Shown here: positions 1 through 9,222 of the stretch, piece by piece | How the letters are laid out: each line of letters begins with the position of its first letter | Numbering within the stretch: position 1 is the first letter of the stretch | Origin: an uncultured Acidobacteriaceae bacterium | Lineage (GTDB): Bacteria; Acidobacteriota; Terriglobia; Terriglobales; Acidobacteriaceae | Direction: 5' to 3' | Assembly (NCBI GenBank): GCA_937879855.1 | Contig: CALFMO010000006.1 | Span: 1-64,000 of the forward strand | Length of the DNA: 64,000 nt | Translations under genes and position numbers: made by a program | Notes under the pieces: generated by a model | Databases searched by the model: none | What the model saw: the letters and a program-made list of their open reading frames with translations, nothing else | Told to the model about the DNA's origin: nothing

Positions 1-56
1 ATAACTTGGGAGCGTACAGCATCCCGTCCGGAGACCGGCCTTCTCATCCCATCTGT
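1..56 (-). mobile_element. End of an IS110-family element, first copy
   Basis: These 56 bases recur at 45246-45301 with one mismatch (base 5, C here and T there). In the second copy the segment lies just upstream of a minus-strand IS110-type transposase remnant. Both copies stop matching at the same base (56 and 45301), so this is probably the true element end. Here the match runs off the left edge, so any transposase for this copy would be outside the window. IS110 elements lack inverted repeats and encode a bridge RNA in the noncoding end upstream of the transposase; whether these bases include part of it is inference. Confidence 0.7.
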
Positions 57-150
57 ATGTGATTGAAAACGTTCGTACTCAATGACGCGGCAGATGGCAA
101 CCGGCGTGCGATCTAGGTCTTTGGGCCGAAGGCTGAGCGAAAAATCAGAA

Positions 151-804
151 ATGAACGCGAATGCGCCGCAACCCGACATTCCCCGAGGCTGGACGACGAG
201 GCAGGCCTACGCAATGGCTGCCCTCTGCCTGGCTGTAGGCTTGGTTTTAGGTTATTTGTTCCGCGGATCGGCGGCTCACTCGACTCCAGCTTCGTCAACG
301 ACTCAGCCTGCCGCTGCAAGCGCTCCTGCCACCCATCCGCAGATGCCCAGCCTGGAAGACATGAAGCGGATGGCTGACAAGAAGGCCGAGCCCCTGCTCA
401 CGAAACTCAAGACCGATCCCAACAACTCCGATCTGCTCAACCAGATTGGGACGCTCTACAAAGCCACGCATCAATTCAAAGAAGCGGCTGGATATTTCCA
501 AAAGGCCATTGATGCTAATCCCGAGAACGTCGCCGCGCGCACCGATCTGGCTTCGTGCCTGTTTTACCAAGGTGACGCGGATGGGGCGATTAACCAACTG
601 CAGCAATCGCTCCGCTACGATCCCAAAGATGCCAATTCGCTATTTAACTTGGGCATGATCCGCTTGCAGGCCAAGAACGATCCCAGCGGAGCGGTGACCG
701 CATGGCAGCAATTGCTGAAGTCGAATCCGAAGTTGGCGGCCGACAAGAAGGCAGCGGTCGAGAAACTCATTGCCCAGGCGCGGCAACCCAAGCCTACCGA
801 TTAG
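151..804 (+). CDS. Membrane-anchored TPR protein (CcmH/NrfG-like)
   Basis: A 217-residue protein with a short cytoplasmic N-terminus, one membrane segment at about residues 20-37 ending in LGYLFRGSA, an Ala/Thr/Pro-rich linker, and TPR repeats from about residue 90 to the end. The layout resembles the TPR part of cytochrome c maturation factor CcmH/NrfG, which scaffolds protein assembly on the periplasmic face. ATG 151 is preferred because the membrane segment follows at a normal distance; in-frame ATGs at 82 and 94 would add an unremarkable basic stretch. A paralogue with the same membrane motif lies at 35930-36604. The exact partner is unknown. Confidence 0.8.
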   Translation: MNANAPQPDIPRGWTTRQAYAMAALCLAVGLVLGYLFRGSAAHSTPASSTTQPAAASAPATHPQMPSLEDMKRMADKKAEPLLTKLKTDPNNSDLLNQIGTLYKATHQFKEAAGYFQKAIDANPENVAARTDLASCLFYQGDADGAINQLQQSLRYDPKDANSLFNLGMIRLQAKNDPSGAVTAWQQLLKSNPKLAADKKAAVEKLIAQARQPKPTD

Positions 805-1006
805 CGGGCCTCCAAACAAAACTGCAGGCTTAAGTTCACTAGCCCCATCCGCACATCGGGGTACGATTTGTAAAATCTAAAGGATTTTTTTCGCAACTCG
901 CAACCGGCAACCTCTGCGCCACATCCTATGCAAACACACGGGCGGCAAATGACGATCGTAATGGGGGCCGTCCTAAAGTTTCCTACGAAAGGCCGATGGA
1001 GTCGGT

Positions 1007-1933
1007 ATGGCCACACCTATACCTTGTCGGCGCCCCTGGCCTCTAGTGACACTGTTTCTGGTTTCCGCCGGAATGGCTCCGGCCAGTGCCGGCAATCCGC
1101 GCGAATTCACCTATCGCACCGATGCCGCTGAAGTCCGCCTGACGTTTTCAGCCAGTGATCAGAGCCATCACGGCGTGGCCAACTTGCAGCCCTCCGACTT
1201 CGCTGTTGTCGACAAAGATATTATCGTCCGTAATTTTCAAAGCTTTACCCGCACGGATTCGACCAAGCTGGAAATCGCCATTCTCTTCGACGCCAGCGGA
1301 TCCGTCAGCCCACACTTCCGTCAGGAAACCGCCGACGTTTTGAATCTGATCGCCCAGACCGCCGGAATCCCGGACGAAAATCTATCGATGTTCTCCTTTC
1401 AGGAGATGCAACCTGCCCTGCTGTGTGCCGGAAATTGTCGCGCCTTGCGCGCCGCCGGGCAACTTCCCACAGGACGTGCCGCCGGACTTACACCGCTGTT
1501 CGACGCTATTGTCTTCGCCTCTGACTATCTTTCCCGGCGAGGCGACGCCCACGCCGAAAAAGTCCTGATCGTCTTCTCCGACGGCGTGGATACCATCAGC
1601 CGCCACTCGCTGCGCGACGCCGTCGACGCCTCGCTACGCAGTGAAGTTCAACTCGACTGCATCGACTTGAACCAGCGGTCGACCGCTTCCCAAGGCCCCG
1701 CCGTTCTGCGAGGCTTTGCCAATGCCACTGGAGGCCGCTATTTTCCAGCGCCAGACGGCGGAATTCGAGCCCTGAACGCAATACTTGAAGATTTTCGAAC
1801 AAGCTACTCGGTGAGCTATCGATTACCGAGCCGAGCCGCCGGATTTCACGCCGTCCGAATACTTCCCACCCACAACCGCAACCTGCAATTCCGCAGCAGA
1901 AGCGGATACTACTATCCCAACCGGGTTCAGTAA
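1007..1933 (+). CDS. Secreted VWFA-related acidobacterial protein
   Basis: A 308-residue protein with an N-terminal signal-like segment (about 12-29) and a von Willebrand factor A domain. The metal-ion site DASGS is at residues 95-99, followed by GLTPLFDA and FSDGVDT, the usual remaining MIDAS elements. This matches the VWFA-related family expanded in Acidobacteriota, thought to mediate protein contacts outside the cytoplasm; the ligand is unknown. The start has a GGAG ten bases upstream. The next gene begins 13 bases after the stop, so the two are probably co-transcribed. Confidence 0.85.
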   Translation: MATPIPCRRPWPLVTLFLVSAGMAPASAGNPREFTYRTDAAEVRLTFSASDQSHHGVANLQPSDFAVVDKDIIVRNFQSFTRTDSTKLEIAILFDASGSVSPHFRQETADVLNLIAQTAGIPDENLSMFSFQEMQPALLCAGNCRALRAAGQLPTGRAAGLTPLFDAIVFASDYLSRRGDAHAEKVLIVFSDGVDTISRHSLRDAVDASLRSEVQLDCIDLNQRSTASQGPAVLRGFANATGGRYFPAPDGGIRALNAILEDFRTSYSVSYRLPSRAAGFHAVRILPTHNRNLQFRSRSGYYYPNRVQ

Positions 1934-1946
1934 GGGAGAAGAATCT

Positions 1947-2396
1947 ATGAAACGCACGCTGCTCTGTATCATTTTGCTGGTCCTGCCCATCGCTCTGTCC
2001 GCCCAAACTCACCGCCAGCAGCAAGGCACCATCGTCCGTATGCGCATGACCGAATGCCTCGGACCGCAACACGGGTTCATGGCAACCATGTCGGGCGACG
2101 CGAAAGGGGAGACGGGCCAACTCTGTCCCGAATACGTTCTGGTGGCGGACAAGGTGGTCTACGTCATCAACGGCAAAAGCTCCGAACAACTCATACCCTT
2201 GGCGGAAGAAACGCGCTTTCGGCTGCACAAAAATGAAATGCTGATTCGGATCGATGACGCCGCCAAGGAATCTCGTTTTCGAATCAAGGCCATGGTGCTG
2301 CGGCCTGAATGGGATCGCAATCAGATGCTTGAAGAAGCAGAATCCAACGCCATGGCCACTCGTCATTTAGATCCATCGACCATTCGAGAACAGTAA
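1947..2396 (+). CDS. Secreted hypothetical protein
   Basis: A 149-residue protein with a clear signal peptide (basic KR, hydrophobic core, cleavage near ALSA-Q at residue 20). The mature part is small and mixed alpha/beta, with no motif I recognise. A strong AGGGAGA ribosome site precedes the ATG. The 13-base gap to the VWFA gene suggests one operon and perhaps one periplasmic or surface function; nothing else supports a role. Confidence 0.75.
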   Translation: MKRTLLCIILLVLPIALSAQTHRQQQGTIVRMRMTECLGPQHGFMATMSGDAKGETGQLCPEYVLVADKVVYVINGKSSEQLIPLAEETRFRLHKNEMLIRIDDAAKESRFRIKAMVLRPEWDRNQMLEEAESNAMATRHLDPSTIREQ

Positions 2397-2561
2397 CTGC
2401 GACAACGGGTCTGACGAAATTCACGACCTCTGGACGCTCCTTCAGACGGTTGCTACAATTGCGCCGTCCTATCGACAACCCGGCACTTCGATCGATGACG
2501 GACTGTAATTCGGGCCGAACCTTTCTGCTGGGTTGTCAAAATCTTCCACAGAGAGGTGCCT

Positions 2562-3341
2562 ATGAAGAAGCTACCGTTGGCGTTTTTGCTGTTTGCATCG
2601 GCGACTCTTTTTGCCCAAAGCCCGTTTGACGGAACCTGGATGACGAAACTGGACACGGCTAAGTTTCCGGCCAAGCCGGATCAGTACACCTTGAAGGACA
2701 ACATGTATGAGTGCCTGACTTGTGTGCCGAAATTTACGGTCAAGGCCGACGGGAAGGATCAGAAGGTCACAGGTCATCCCTACTACGACACGGTCGCTGT
2801 GACCGTGAAAAATGCCAGTGCGATCGAGTTGATCGAGAAAAAAGACGGGAAGGTCATGTTTACCAACGACGCGACCGTCACGGACGACGGAAAAACGTTA
2901 AAGGAAAAGTTCACCGATAACACTGGAACTCAACCGGTTACCGGAGAAGTCACTTCGACTCGAGTAAAGCCGGGACCGGCTGGTTCGCACTCGGTCTCAG
3001 GAGCGTGGCGCACGGCAAAGGTCGACAGCATTTCCAACAATGGACTGACTGTGACCTTTCAGGGCACGGCGGACGGACTGAAGATGTCCGATCCGAACGG
3101 CAACAGCTATGACGCGAAGTTTGATGGCAAAGATTATCCGATCCAGGGCGACCCGGGACACACTCTGGTTTCGCTGAAGCGGGTCGGCGACGACACCATT
3201 GAGGAAACCGACAAGCGGGATGGAAAAGTAGTGGGTATCAACCGGATGACGGTCTCCAAGGACGGCAAGTCCATCCAGGTTGAATACACCGACAAACTGC
3301 ACGATACCAAGACTACTTTCACCATGGAAAAACAGTCGTAA
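2562..3341 (+). CDS. Secreted protein with two tandem lipocalin-like repeats
   Basis: A 259-residue protein with a signal peptide (MKKLPLAFLLFASATLFAQ). Two repeats follow. The first opens with FDGTW near residue 23 and the second with SGAW near residue 143. Each continues with strands containing DGK and a KDGK(V) turn, and ends in charged beta strands. The pattern resembles lipocalin-like beta-barrel proteins, but the ligand is unknown. ATG 2562 has GAGAGG upstream; an in-frame GTG at 2556 overlaps that site and is less likely. A two-repeat relative lies at 27429-28205. Confidence 0.75.
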   Translation: MKKLPLAFLLFASATLFAQSPFDGTWMTKLDTAKFPAKPDQYTLKDNMYECLTCVPKFTVKADGKDQKVTGHPYYDTVAVTVKNASAIELIEKKDGKVMFTNDATVTDDGKTLKEKFTDNTGTQPVTGEVTSTRVKPGPAGSHSVSGAWRTAKVDSISNNGLTVTFQGTADGLKMSDPNGNSYDAKFDGKDYPIQGDPGHTLVSLKRVGDDTIEETDKRDGKVVGINRMTVSKDGKSIQVEYTDKLHDTKTTFTMEKQS

Positions 3342-3344
3342 ACC

Positions 3345-3376
3345 GTGGCGGCGCGGCGGTTCCACCGTCGCGCCAC
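3345..3376 (+). terminator. Hairpin after the lipocalin-like gene
   Basis: A G+C-rich imperfect inverted repeat (GTGGC...GCGGCGGT, loop TCC, ACCGTCGC, GCCAC) begins four bases after the stop and is followed by a short T run (CTTTCCC). It is probably a terminator separating this gene from the M13 peptidase. Confidence 0.5.
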
Positions 3377-3525
3377 TTTCCCACCATTCACCTCTGCTTA
3401 GGGCTCACGATTGCGCTTGCCGGACGTCCTACCTTCAGCTTCTCGCTGCTGCAATCGCGGTACACTTAAAGCAGCACTCGAGCATACATAAGCCGCAGTT
3501 TGAAATGTTCTTTCGGAGCCCAGCC

Positions 3526-5592
3526 ATGCAACGCATTCCCCATTTTTTAAAGATCGTTTTTCTGTGCGTAGGTGCATTTTCACTCGCTTCATTCCCGCAG
3601 TACGCCGTTGCCGCCGAGATGCACGGCATTGCCGTCGACGACATGGATCGTTCGGTCAAGCCCGGCGACAACTTTTATGAATATGCCAATGGCTCCTGGC
3701 TACAGCGCACCCAAATTCCCCCGGATCGCGCCGAGGTCGATGTTTTCACCGAGCTTGGCGACTTAAGCAATCAACGCACCGCCAGTTTGATTGAAGAGAT
3801 CGCCAAGTCCAACCCGCCTGCCGGTTCCGGGGCGCGCAAGGTCGCCGATCTCTACAACTCATTCATGAACGAGTCCGCGATCGAGTCAAAGGGCCTCACG
3901 CCTCTGCGCCCGCACCTTGATGCGATTGCCGCCATCCGTGACAAGCGGCAATTGGCACGCGCCCTGGGTGAAACTCTGCGAGCCGACGTGGATGCCCTCA
4001 ATAACACTAACTTTCACACCGCGAACCTTTTCGGATTGTGGGTCGCTCCCGGCTTCAATGATTCGGACCACTATACGGCGTACCTGCTGCAAGGCGGATT
4101 GCAACTGCCGGATCGTGAATATTATCTGGCCGATAGCGAACATATGCGCAAGCTTCGCACGCAGTACCAGGCCCATATCGCAGCCATGCTCAAGCTGGCA
4201 GGATTCACCGATACCGACTCCCGCGCCACTCGCATCCTTGAGCTTGAACACTCCATTGCACAGATCCACCGCAGCCTGGCCGATAACGAAGACATCCACA
4301 CCGCCAATAACACGTGGACACAGGCTGATTTTCCGGCCAAAGCGCCCGGACTGGATTGGGCTGAATATTTTCGCGGCGCCGGCATCAGCCAGCAGGGCAG
4401 CTTCATCGTGTGGCAGCCCGAAGCCTTCAAGGGAGAATCTGCTCTTGTCGCTTCGGTTCCCCTCGACACCTGGAAAGACTGGATGGCGTTCCACGTGATC
4501 GAAGCTTACGCCACAGTGCTGCCCAAAGCTTTGGTGGAGGAACGCTTCGCTTTCTTCGGCAAGGAACTTTCCGGCACAACGCAACAGCGCCCTCGCTGGC
4601 AGCGCGGCGTGTTCCTGGTGAACGGATTGTTGGGAGATGAGGTTGGAAAAGTCTACGCGCAGCGCTATTTCTCGCCGGAAGCCAAGGCGCAAGTCGAGGC
4701 CATGGTCGGCAACCTGATTGCGGCTTTTCGCAAGCGCATTGAAGCCCTCTCCTGGATGGATCCCGCGACCAAGACGGAGGCTCAAGCGAAGCTATCGACT
4801 TTATATGTAGGCATCGGCTACCCCGAAACCTGGCACGACTATTCCAGCTTCGAAGTGAAGCCCGACGATATTTTTGGCAACATCTGGCGTGGCCGCCTAT
4901 CGGATTATCAGCGCGAGGTGGCGCGCCTGGGCAAACCGGTGGACCGCAAGGAATGGTCGATGACGCCGCAAACAGTGAACGCCGTAAATCTGCCCCTGCA
5001 AAACGCGCTGAATTTCCCTGCTGCGATTTTGCAGCCGCCGTTCTTTGATCCGAAGGCGCCCGCCGCTACTAACTACGGCGCCATCGGCACCGTGATCGGC
5101 CACGAGATCAGCCACACCTTCGACACCGAAGGCAGCACATTCGACTCCAAAGGCCGCGTGCGCAATTGGTGGACTCCCGCCGATCTCAAGCATTTCGAGG
5201 CGGCCACGGCACAACTCGCCGCGCAATACGACACCTACAAACCCTTCCCCGATCTGTCGATCAACGGCAAGCAGACGCTGGCGGAAAATATCGCCGACGT
5301 TGCCGGAATCTCCGCAGCCTATGATGGCTACAAGGCTTCGCTCTCGGGCAAGACCGCGCCCATGGAGGACGGTTTCTCCGGCGATCAGCAATTCTTCATT
5401 GCGTTCGGACAAAATTGGGGAACGAAAGATCGCGAGGCCGCGTTGCGCCAGCAAGTCATGACCGATGAACATTCTCCAGGCATGTACCGTGCGGACGAGG
5501 TGCGCAATATCGACGCCTGGTACGCGGCGTTTGATGTGAAGCCGGGAGAGAAACTTTACCTCGCTCCAGCCGGCCGAGTACGTATCTGGTGA
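3526..5592 (+). CDS. Secreted M13 family zinc metallopeptidase (neprilysin-like)
   Basis: A 688-residue protein with a signal peptide (residues 1-27). The M13 N-terminal cap domain starts at DDMDRSVKPGDNFYEYANG. The catalytic domain carries HEISH at residues 526-530 and ENIADVAG from 587, which supply the zinc ligands and catalytic glutamate. It ends in the usual R-x-R-(I/V)-W. M13 enzymes cleave short peptides outside the cytoplasm. ATG 3526 has GGAG eight bases upstream; ATG 3505 is a possible longer start. Length and motifs indicate an intact enzyme. It is monocistronic, facing the convergent ACP gene. Confidence 0.93.
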   Translation: MQRIPHFLKIVFLCVGAFSLASFPQYAVAAEMHGIAVDDMDRSVKPGDNFYEYANGSWLQRTQIPPDRAEVDVFTELGDLSNQRTASLIEEIAKSNPPAGSGARKVADLYNSFMNESAIESKGLTPLRPHLDAIAAIRDKRQLARALGETLRADVDALNNTNFHTANLFGLWVAPGFNDSDHYTAYLLQGGLQLPDREYYLADSEHMRKLRTQYQAHIAAMLKLAGFTDTDSRATRILELEHSIAQIHRSLADNEDIHTANNTWTQADFPAKAPGLDWAEYFRGAGISQQGSFIVWQPEAFKGESALVASVPLDTWKDWMAFHVIEAYATVLPKALVEERFAFFGKELSGTTQQRPRWQRGVFLVNGLLGDEVGKVYAQRYFSPEAKAQVEAMVGNLIAAFRKRIEALSWMDPATKTEAQAKLSTLYVGIGYPETWHDYSSFEVKPDDIFGNIWRGRLSDYQREVARLGKPVDRKEWSMTPQTVNAVNLPLQNALNFPAAILQPPFFDPKAPAATNYGAIGTVIGHEISHTFDTEGSTFDSKGRVRNWWTPADLKHFEAATAQLAAQYDTYKPFPDLSINGKQTLAENIADVAGISAAYDGYKASLSGKTAPMEDGFSGDQQFFIAFGQNWGTKDREAALRQQVMTDEHSPGMYRADEVRNIDAWYAAFDVKPGEKLYLAPAGRVRIW

Positions 5593-5687
5593 GGGGGGTA
5601 GGAACTTCTCAGCGAACTTTGCGATTTCTCTCTGCGTTCTTAGCGGTTAAAGTCTTTTTCGCTCTTCGGACGAAACAAATTGAAACG

Positions 5688-5939
5688 CTACTTGCGAGGC
5701 TTCCCCACCCGCTGCGCGGTCGCAAACATCTTTGCGACCGTGTCCAAGTCTTTCGGCTGGACCTTCCCTGCCGGAATGCGCATGTGAGTGAGGTCTTCGA
5801 GCTTCACCAACAGATCGATGAGCGACATCGAATCGATCAGGCCCGAGGAAACCAGAGCAGTGTTCTCGTCGACAGTCACGCCCGGTTTTCGGATTAACCG
5901 AACAATGTGTTCAATCATTTGCTGCGCTTCGTCGGTCAT
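5688..5939 (-). CDS. Acyl carrier protein
   Basis: An 83-residue carrier protein with the phosphopantetheine site GLIDSMSL, where Ser37 would carry the prosthetic group. It starts 13 bases after the stop of the upstream fatty-acyl-AMP ligase on the same strand, with AGGAG before the ATG. An upstream in-frame start at 5963 would overlap the ligase. The coupling suggests the ligase loads this protein. Within the cluster it takes the place of DltC; its substrate is inferred, not seen. Confidence 0.88.
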   Translation of the reverse strand: MTDEAQQMIEHIVRLIRKPGVTVDENTALVSSGLIDSMSLIDLLVKLEDLTHMRIPAGKVQPKDLDTVAKMFATAQRVGKPRK

Positions 5940-5952
5940 GCCGCGGAGTCTC

Positions 5953-7641
5953 CTAGATCTCAAGCCTAAGTTCGGGATGCTCTTGCAACAGCTTCTCGCG
6001 CGTGGCGGAACGCGCCGCCTTCCCGGCGGTGCTCTTCACGATCCATTTCGGAGACTTCAGAAAGATCGTTCGTACGGCCACTCCCATCGCGGCTACTATC
6101 ATGCGGCGGATTTCGCTCTCGATCTCCGGGGCATCCCCGAGCGCTTCTTCGCTTTCCACCTCCGCGACCACGACAATCTCTTCGGTACCTAGATCGGGAT
6201 TGTACACACCCATCGCAATCACCCGTCCGTCATGGATGTTGCCGTGGGCGGCAACAATTTCCTCGATGTCCTGCGGATAAATATTCTCTCCGCCGATGAT
6301 GAGCAGGTCTTTCTTCCTGCCCACCACAAAGAGTTCGCCATTCAAGCAGAACCCGAGGTCCCCCGTGTGGTACCAACCGTCAACAATCGCCTGCGCCGTA
6401 AGGTCAGGACGGTTGTAGTAGCCGTCGAACAAACAATCGCTCTTGACCAGAATCTCGCCGACCGAATGGCCGCCGAGAAGCTCGCCGTTCTCAGACACAA
6501 TTCGAACTTCGTGTTTGAGCAGCAATCGTCCTGAAGAAGTGAATGCAACTGCTCTCGGCGTGCCCGCCTCCACAGGAACGATGTGATGAGCACCACGAAA
6601 TTCCTGACCATCCACCCAGATTGTCGGGCAGCCGTCCGTGCGCTCGATGTCCGATTGCGCGACGGCGAAAACGTTCTCCGCCATCGCATAACACGATTGC
6701 AGCGCACTGCCCTTGAACCCGGCTGCCGCGAAGGCTTTCTGAAACTCCAGCATGCTGCTTGCCCGAACCGGTTCGGAACAATTAATCAGCGCCCGTACCG
6801 ACGACAGATCGTATTGAGTCCGCCGGTCTTGTGGCGTCCGTCGCGATACGAACTGAAAAGCAAAGTTTGGCAACCAAGCGAGAGTGCATTTGTACTCACT
6901 GATGATTTGCAGCATCGTCTCGGGATGCATCACCCAATCCAGCGGCGACTGCATGATGACCGGAATGTGGCTGACCATCGGCAACATGAAGCACGCGATC
7001 AGTCCCATGTCGTGGTAGAGCGGCAGCCAGCTATAAATCTTGTCGGCCGCATCGATCTTCAATGCTCGCGTCAGATGATCCAGTTGGCGCAGTACCGCGG
7101 CGTGGGTTAAAGCCACACCTTTCTGCAGTCCGGTTGTGCCTGCCGAGTGTTGGATGAAGGCCAGGCTCTCACCTCGAATCTGCGGAACGGAGGAGTTGCT
7201 TCCTTCGCCCTTACCAGCTTGCGCACGAATGAGCTTTGCTCCCTCCGCCAGTGAAACGTATTCCAGCATCTCCTCGGGGAATTCCTCGTCGATGACCACG
7301 GCCTTGGCATCGAGATTCGCGGTGACCCCGGCTAATCCGGAGCGGTACTTGGAAGGCTCAATCTTGAAGTTGGGGTAGGCGAGAAAGGTTGGCACCCCGC
7401 CGATGATCATCGCGCCGACAAAGGTGGCCATGGCGGCGATGCTTTGCGGCATGATGATGACTACCCGGTCGCCAACGCTGACGCTGTAGTCTCGCAGCAT
7501 CGCGGCCTGCAACCGGGCGCGATGGCGGAAGGCGCCGAACGTCACGCTCTCCCGCTCGTCTTCATCGATCCAGGAAGTAACGAACGAACGGTTCTCGGGA
7601 GCCGCCTCCATAGCGTCGATGAGATTGCGGAAGCGCAGCAA
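5953..7641 (-). CDS. Fatty-acyl-AMP ligase (AMP-binding adenylation enzyme)
   Basis: A 562-residue ANL-superfamily enzyme. The P-loop SAGTTGLQKGV is at residues 166-176, WLPLYHDMGL follows near 205, YHTGDLG near 430, and GKKDL-type hinge and C-terminal lysine regions come after. The HDMGL and SAGTT forms are typical of fatty-acyl-AMP ligases, which activate a fatty acid with ATP and pass it to a carrier protein. The carrier gene follows immediately on the same strand, and the MBOAT gene is divergent from a 93-bp shared promoter region. The acyl chain cannot be read from the sequence. Confidence 0.88.
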   Translation of the reverse strand: MLRFRNLIDAMEAAPENRSFVTSWIDEDERESVTFGAFRHRARLQAAMLRDYSVSVGDRVVIIMPQSIAAMATFVGAMIIGGVPTFLAYPNFKIEPSKYRSGLAGVTANLDAKAVVIDEEFPEEMLEYVSLAEGAKLIRAQAGKGEGSNSSVPQIRGESLAFIQHSAGTTGLQKGVALTHAAVLRQLDHLTRALKIDAADKIYSWLPLYHDMGLIACFMLPMVSHIPVIMQSPLDWVMHPETMLQIISEYKCTLAWLPNFAFQFVSRRTPQDRRTQYDLSSVRALINCSEPVRASSMLEFQKAFAAAGFKGSALQSCYAMAENVFAVAQSDIERTDGCPTIWVDGQEFRGAHHIVPVEAGTPRAVAFTSSGRLLLKHEVRIVSENGELLGGHSVGEILVKSDCLFDGYYNRPDLTAQAIVDGWYHTGDLGFCLNGELFVVGRKKDLLIIGGENIYPQDIEEIVAAHGNIHDGRVIAMGVYNPDLGTEEIVVVAEVESEEALGDAPEIESEIRRMIVAAMGVAVRTIFLKSPKWIVKSTAGKAARSATREKLLQEHPELRLEI

Positions 7642-7734
7642 GCAGTCATTGTATGCGATGTCGCGGAGTGTTCTTGTAACTCGCGGATTACACCTTTATT
7701 CTTGTTCGCTGTCGTTGACGGTTCGGTTTCCTTG

Positions 7735-9207
7735 ATGCACGGAGGAATGTTGTTCCAAGGCATCCTGTACGTTCTGCTGTTTCTTCTTTGCGTCGTCCTG
7801 CTCGCTAAAATCCGGAAGCGAACCGTGCGGCAGGCGATTCTGCTGCTTGCCAGCTACGCCCTCTACATGACGTGGGGAATTTGGCCTGCGGCCATCCTTG
7901 TCGTTTCCACGGGAATGAACTTTGCAGTCGGGAAGCAGCTTCGCCGCAATCCCTCCGGCATTGTCCTGGCGGCAGGTATCTCTCTGAACCTGGCTCTGCT
8001 GGCCACTTTCAAATATCTCCCCGAAGCTGCAGGTCATCTCCCTCTTTCTTTCTTTCACACCTTTTCACATCTGGTTCTGCCACTGGGACTCTCGTTCTGG
8101 ACCTTTCAGGCGATGAGCTATCTGTTCGATCTGTATCGCGGCGAGGAACTGCATCCCTCTTTCTTCGAGTTCGCCCTCTACATGGTTTTCTTTCCTGTGA
8201 CGATCTCGGGTCCAATCTGCCGCATGCCCGACATGTTGCCCCAATTCCGCTCTGAGCAACCCACATCGTGGGCCCAGATTAGCCGCGGCTTCAGCCGCAT
8301 CGCCACCGGCGTATTCATGATGCTGTTGGCCAAATTGCTCGGGCAAGGAATTCTGGGCGGAGACGGCATCGCGTCGGGATTCGACCGCGTCACGCACTGG
8401 AGTGGCACGGATGTCTGGTGCCTCGCGCTGGGATACGGATTGCAATTGTTCTTGGATTTTGCAGGCTATTCGCACATCGCGATCGGCGCCGCTCAAGCCC
8501 TGGGAATCGCCGTGCCCGAAAATTTCGAGCGTCCATTTGCGTCCACCAACCCCTCAGTCTTCTGGACGCGCTGGCACATGTCTCTTTCCTTCTGGATCCG
8601 CGATTACGTTTTCCTTCCGCTGGCCATGCTGCGCCGCGAGTTGTGGTGGCGGAATCTCGCCCTGGTAATCGCGATGATCCTGTTCGGCCTGTGGCACAAA
8701 GCGAGCCTTCTTTTTTTATTGTGGGGTTGCTATCACGGAGTCCTCCTGGTTCTCCATCGCCAGGTGCAGCATGCCCAGCGCAACTTCGCCTGGAAGATTC
8801 CACCTAGGGTGTCGACTCCGATCTCATGGATCGTGACCATGGCTCTGATCAATTTGGGGTGGATTCTTTTTCGCGCCAACTCTCTGTCCCAGGCGCGCCA
8901 GATGTTCTCGGCGGTTTCGTCGCCGGCAACTTACGTTTCGCATGTGCTGAGTGGAAGCCTGTATCTCCTGGTCGCGGCCTTGGCGTTGGGCTATGCAATC
9001 GCGCTGAAGATGATCGACGCTCTCGATCACTGGTCAACGGAAGAACAAACGTCGCAGACCGGCCCTCATCGAGCGGTCATCGCGCACCTGGCCCGCTGGC
9101 GCTGGTTCTGGCTCCCGCCGCTCTACGCACTCGCGTCGGTCTTTTTATTGATCATCACGCTGACACGAGGCGCCAGCACTGCGCAGTTTATGTACCGCAA
9201 GTTCTAA
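7735..9207 (+). CDS. MBOAT family membrane O-acyltransferase (DltB/AlgI-like)
   Basis: A 490-residue polytopic protein with about ten membrane segments. The DltB/AlgI core is clear: FFPVTISGPICR, DFAGYSHIAIG, then RWHMSLSFWIRDYVFLPL with His281 and FGLWHKASLLFLLWG with His321, the presumed catalytic histidine. Such enzymes move an acyl group across the membrane to an extracytoplasmic acceptor. ATG 7735 lacks a strong ribosome site; ATG 7747 has GGAGGA but too close. It is divergent from the ligase/ACP pair and convergent with the SGNH gene, whose 3' end is 16 bases away. Confidence 0.88.
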   Translation: MHGGMLFQGILYVLLFLLCVVLLAKIRKRTVRQAILLLASYALYMTWGIWPAAILVVSTGMNFAVGKQLRRNPSGIVLAAGISLNLALLATFKYLPEAAGHLPLSFFHTFSHLVLPLGLSFWTFQAMSYLFDLYRGEELHPSFFEFALYMVFFPVTISGPICRMPDMLPQFRSEQPTSWAQISRGFSRIATGVFMMLLAKLLGQGILGGDGIASGFDRVTHWSGTDVWCLALGYGLQLFLDFAGYSHIAIGAAQALGIAVPENFERPFASTNPSVFWTRWHMSLSFWIRDYVFLPLAMLRRELWWRNLALVIAMILFGLWHKASLLFLLWGCYHGVLLVLHRQVQHAQRNFAWKIPPRVSTPISWIVTMALINLGWILFRANSLSQARQMFSAVSSPATYVSHVLSGSLYLLVAALALGYAIALKMIDALDHWSTEEQTSQTGPHRAVIAHLARWRWFWLPPLYALASVFLLIITLTRGASTAQFMYRKF

Positions 9208-9222
9208 GTTCCAACTGGCTCC

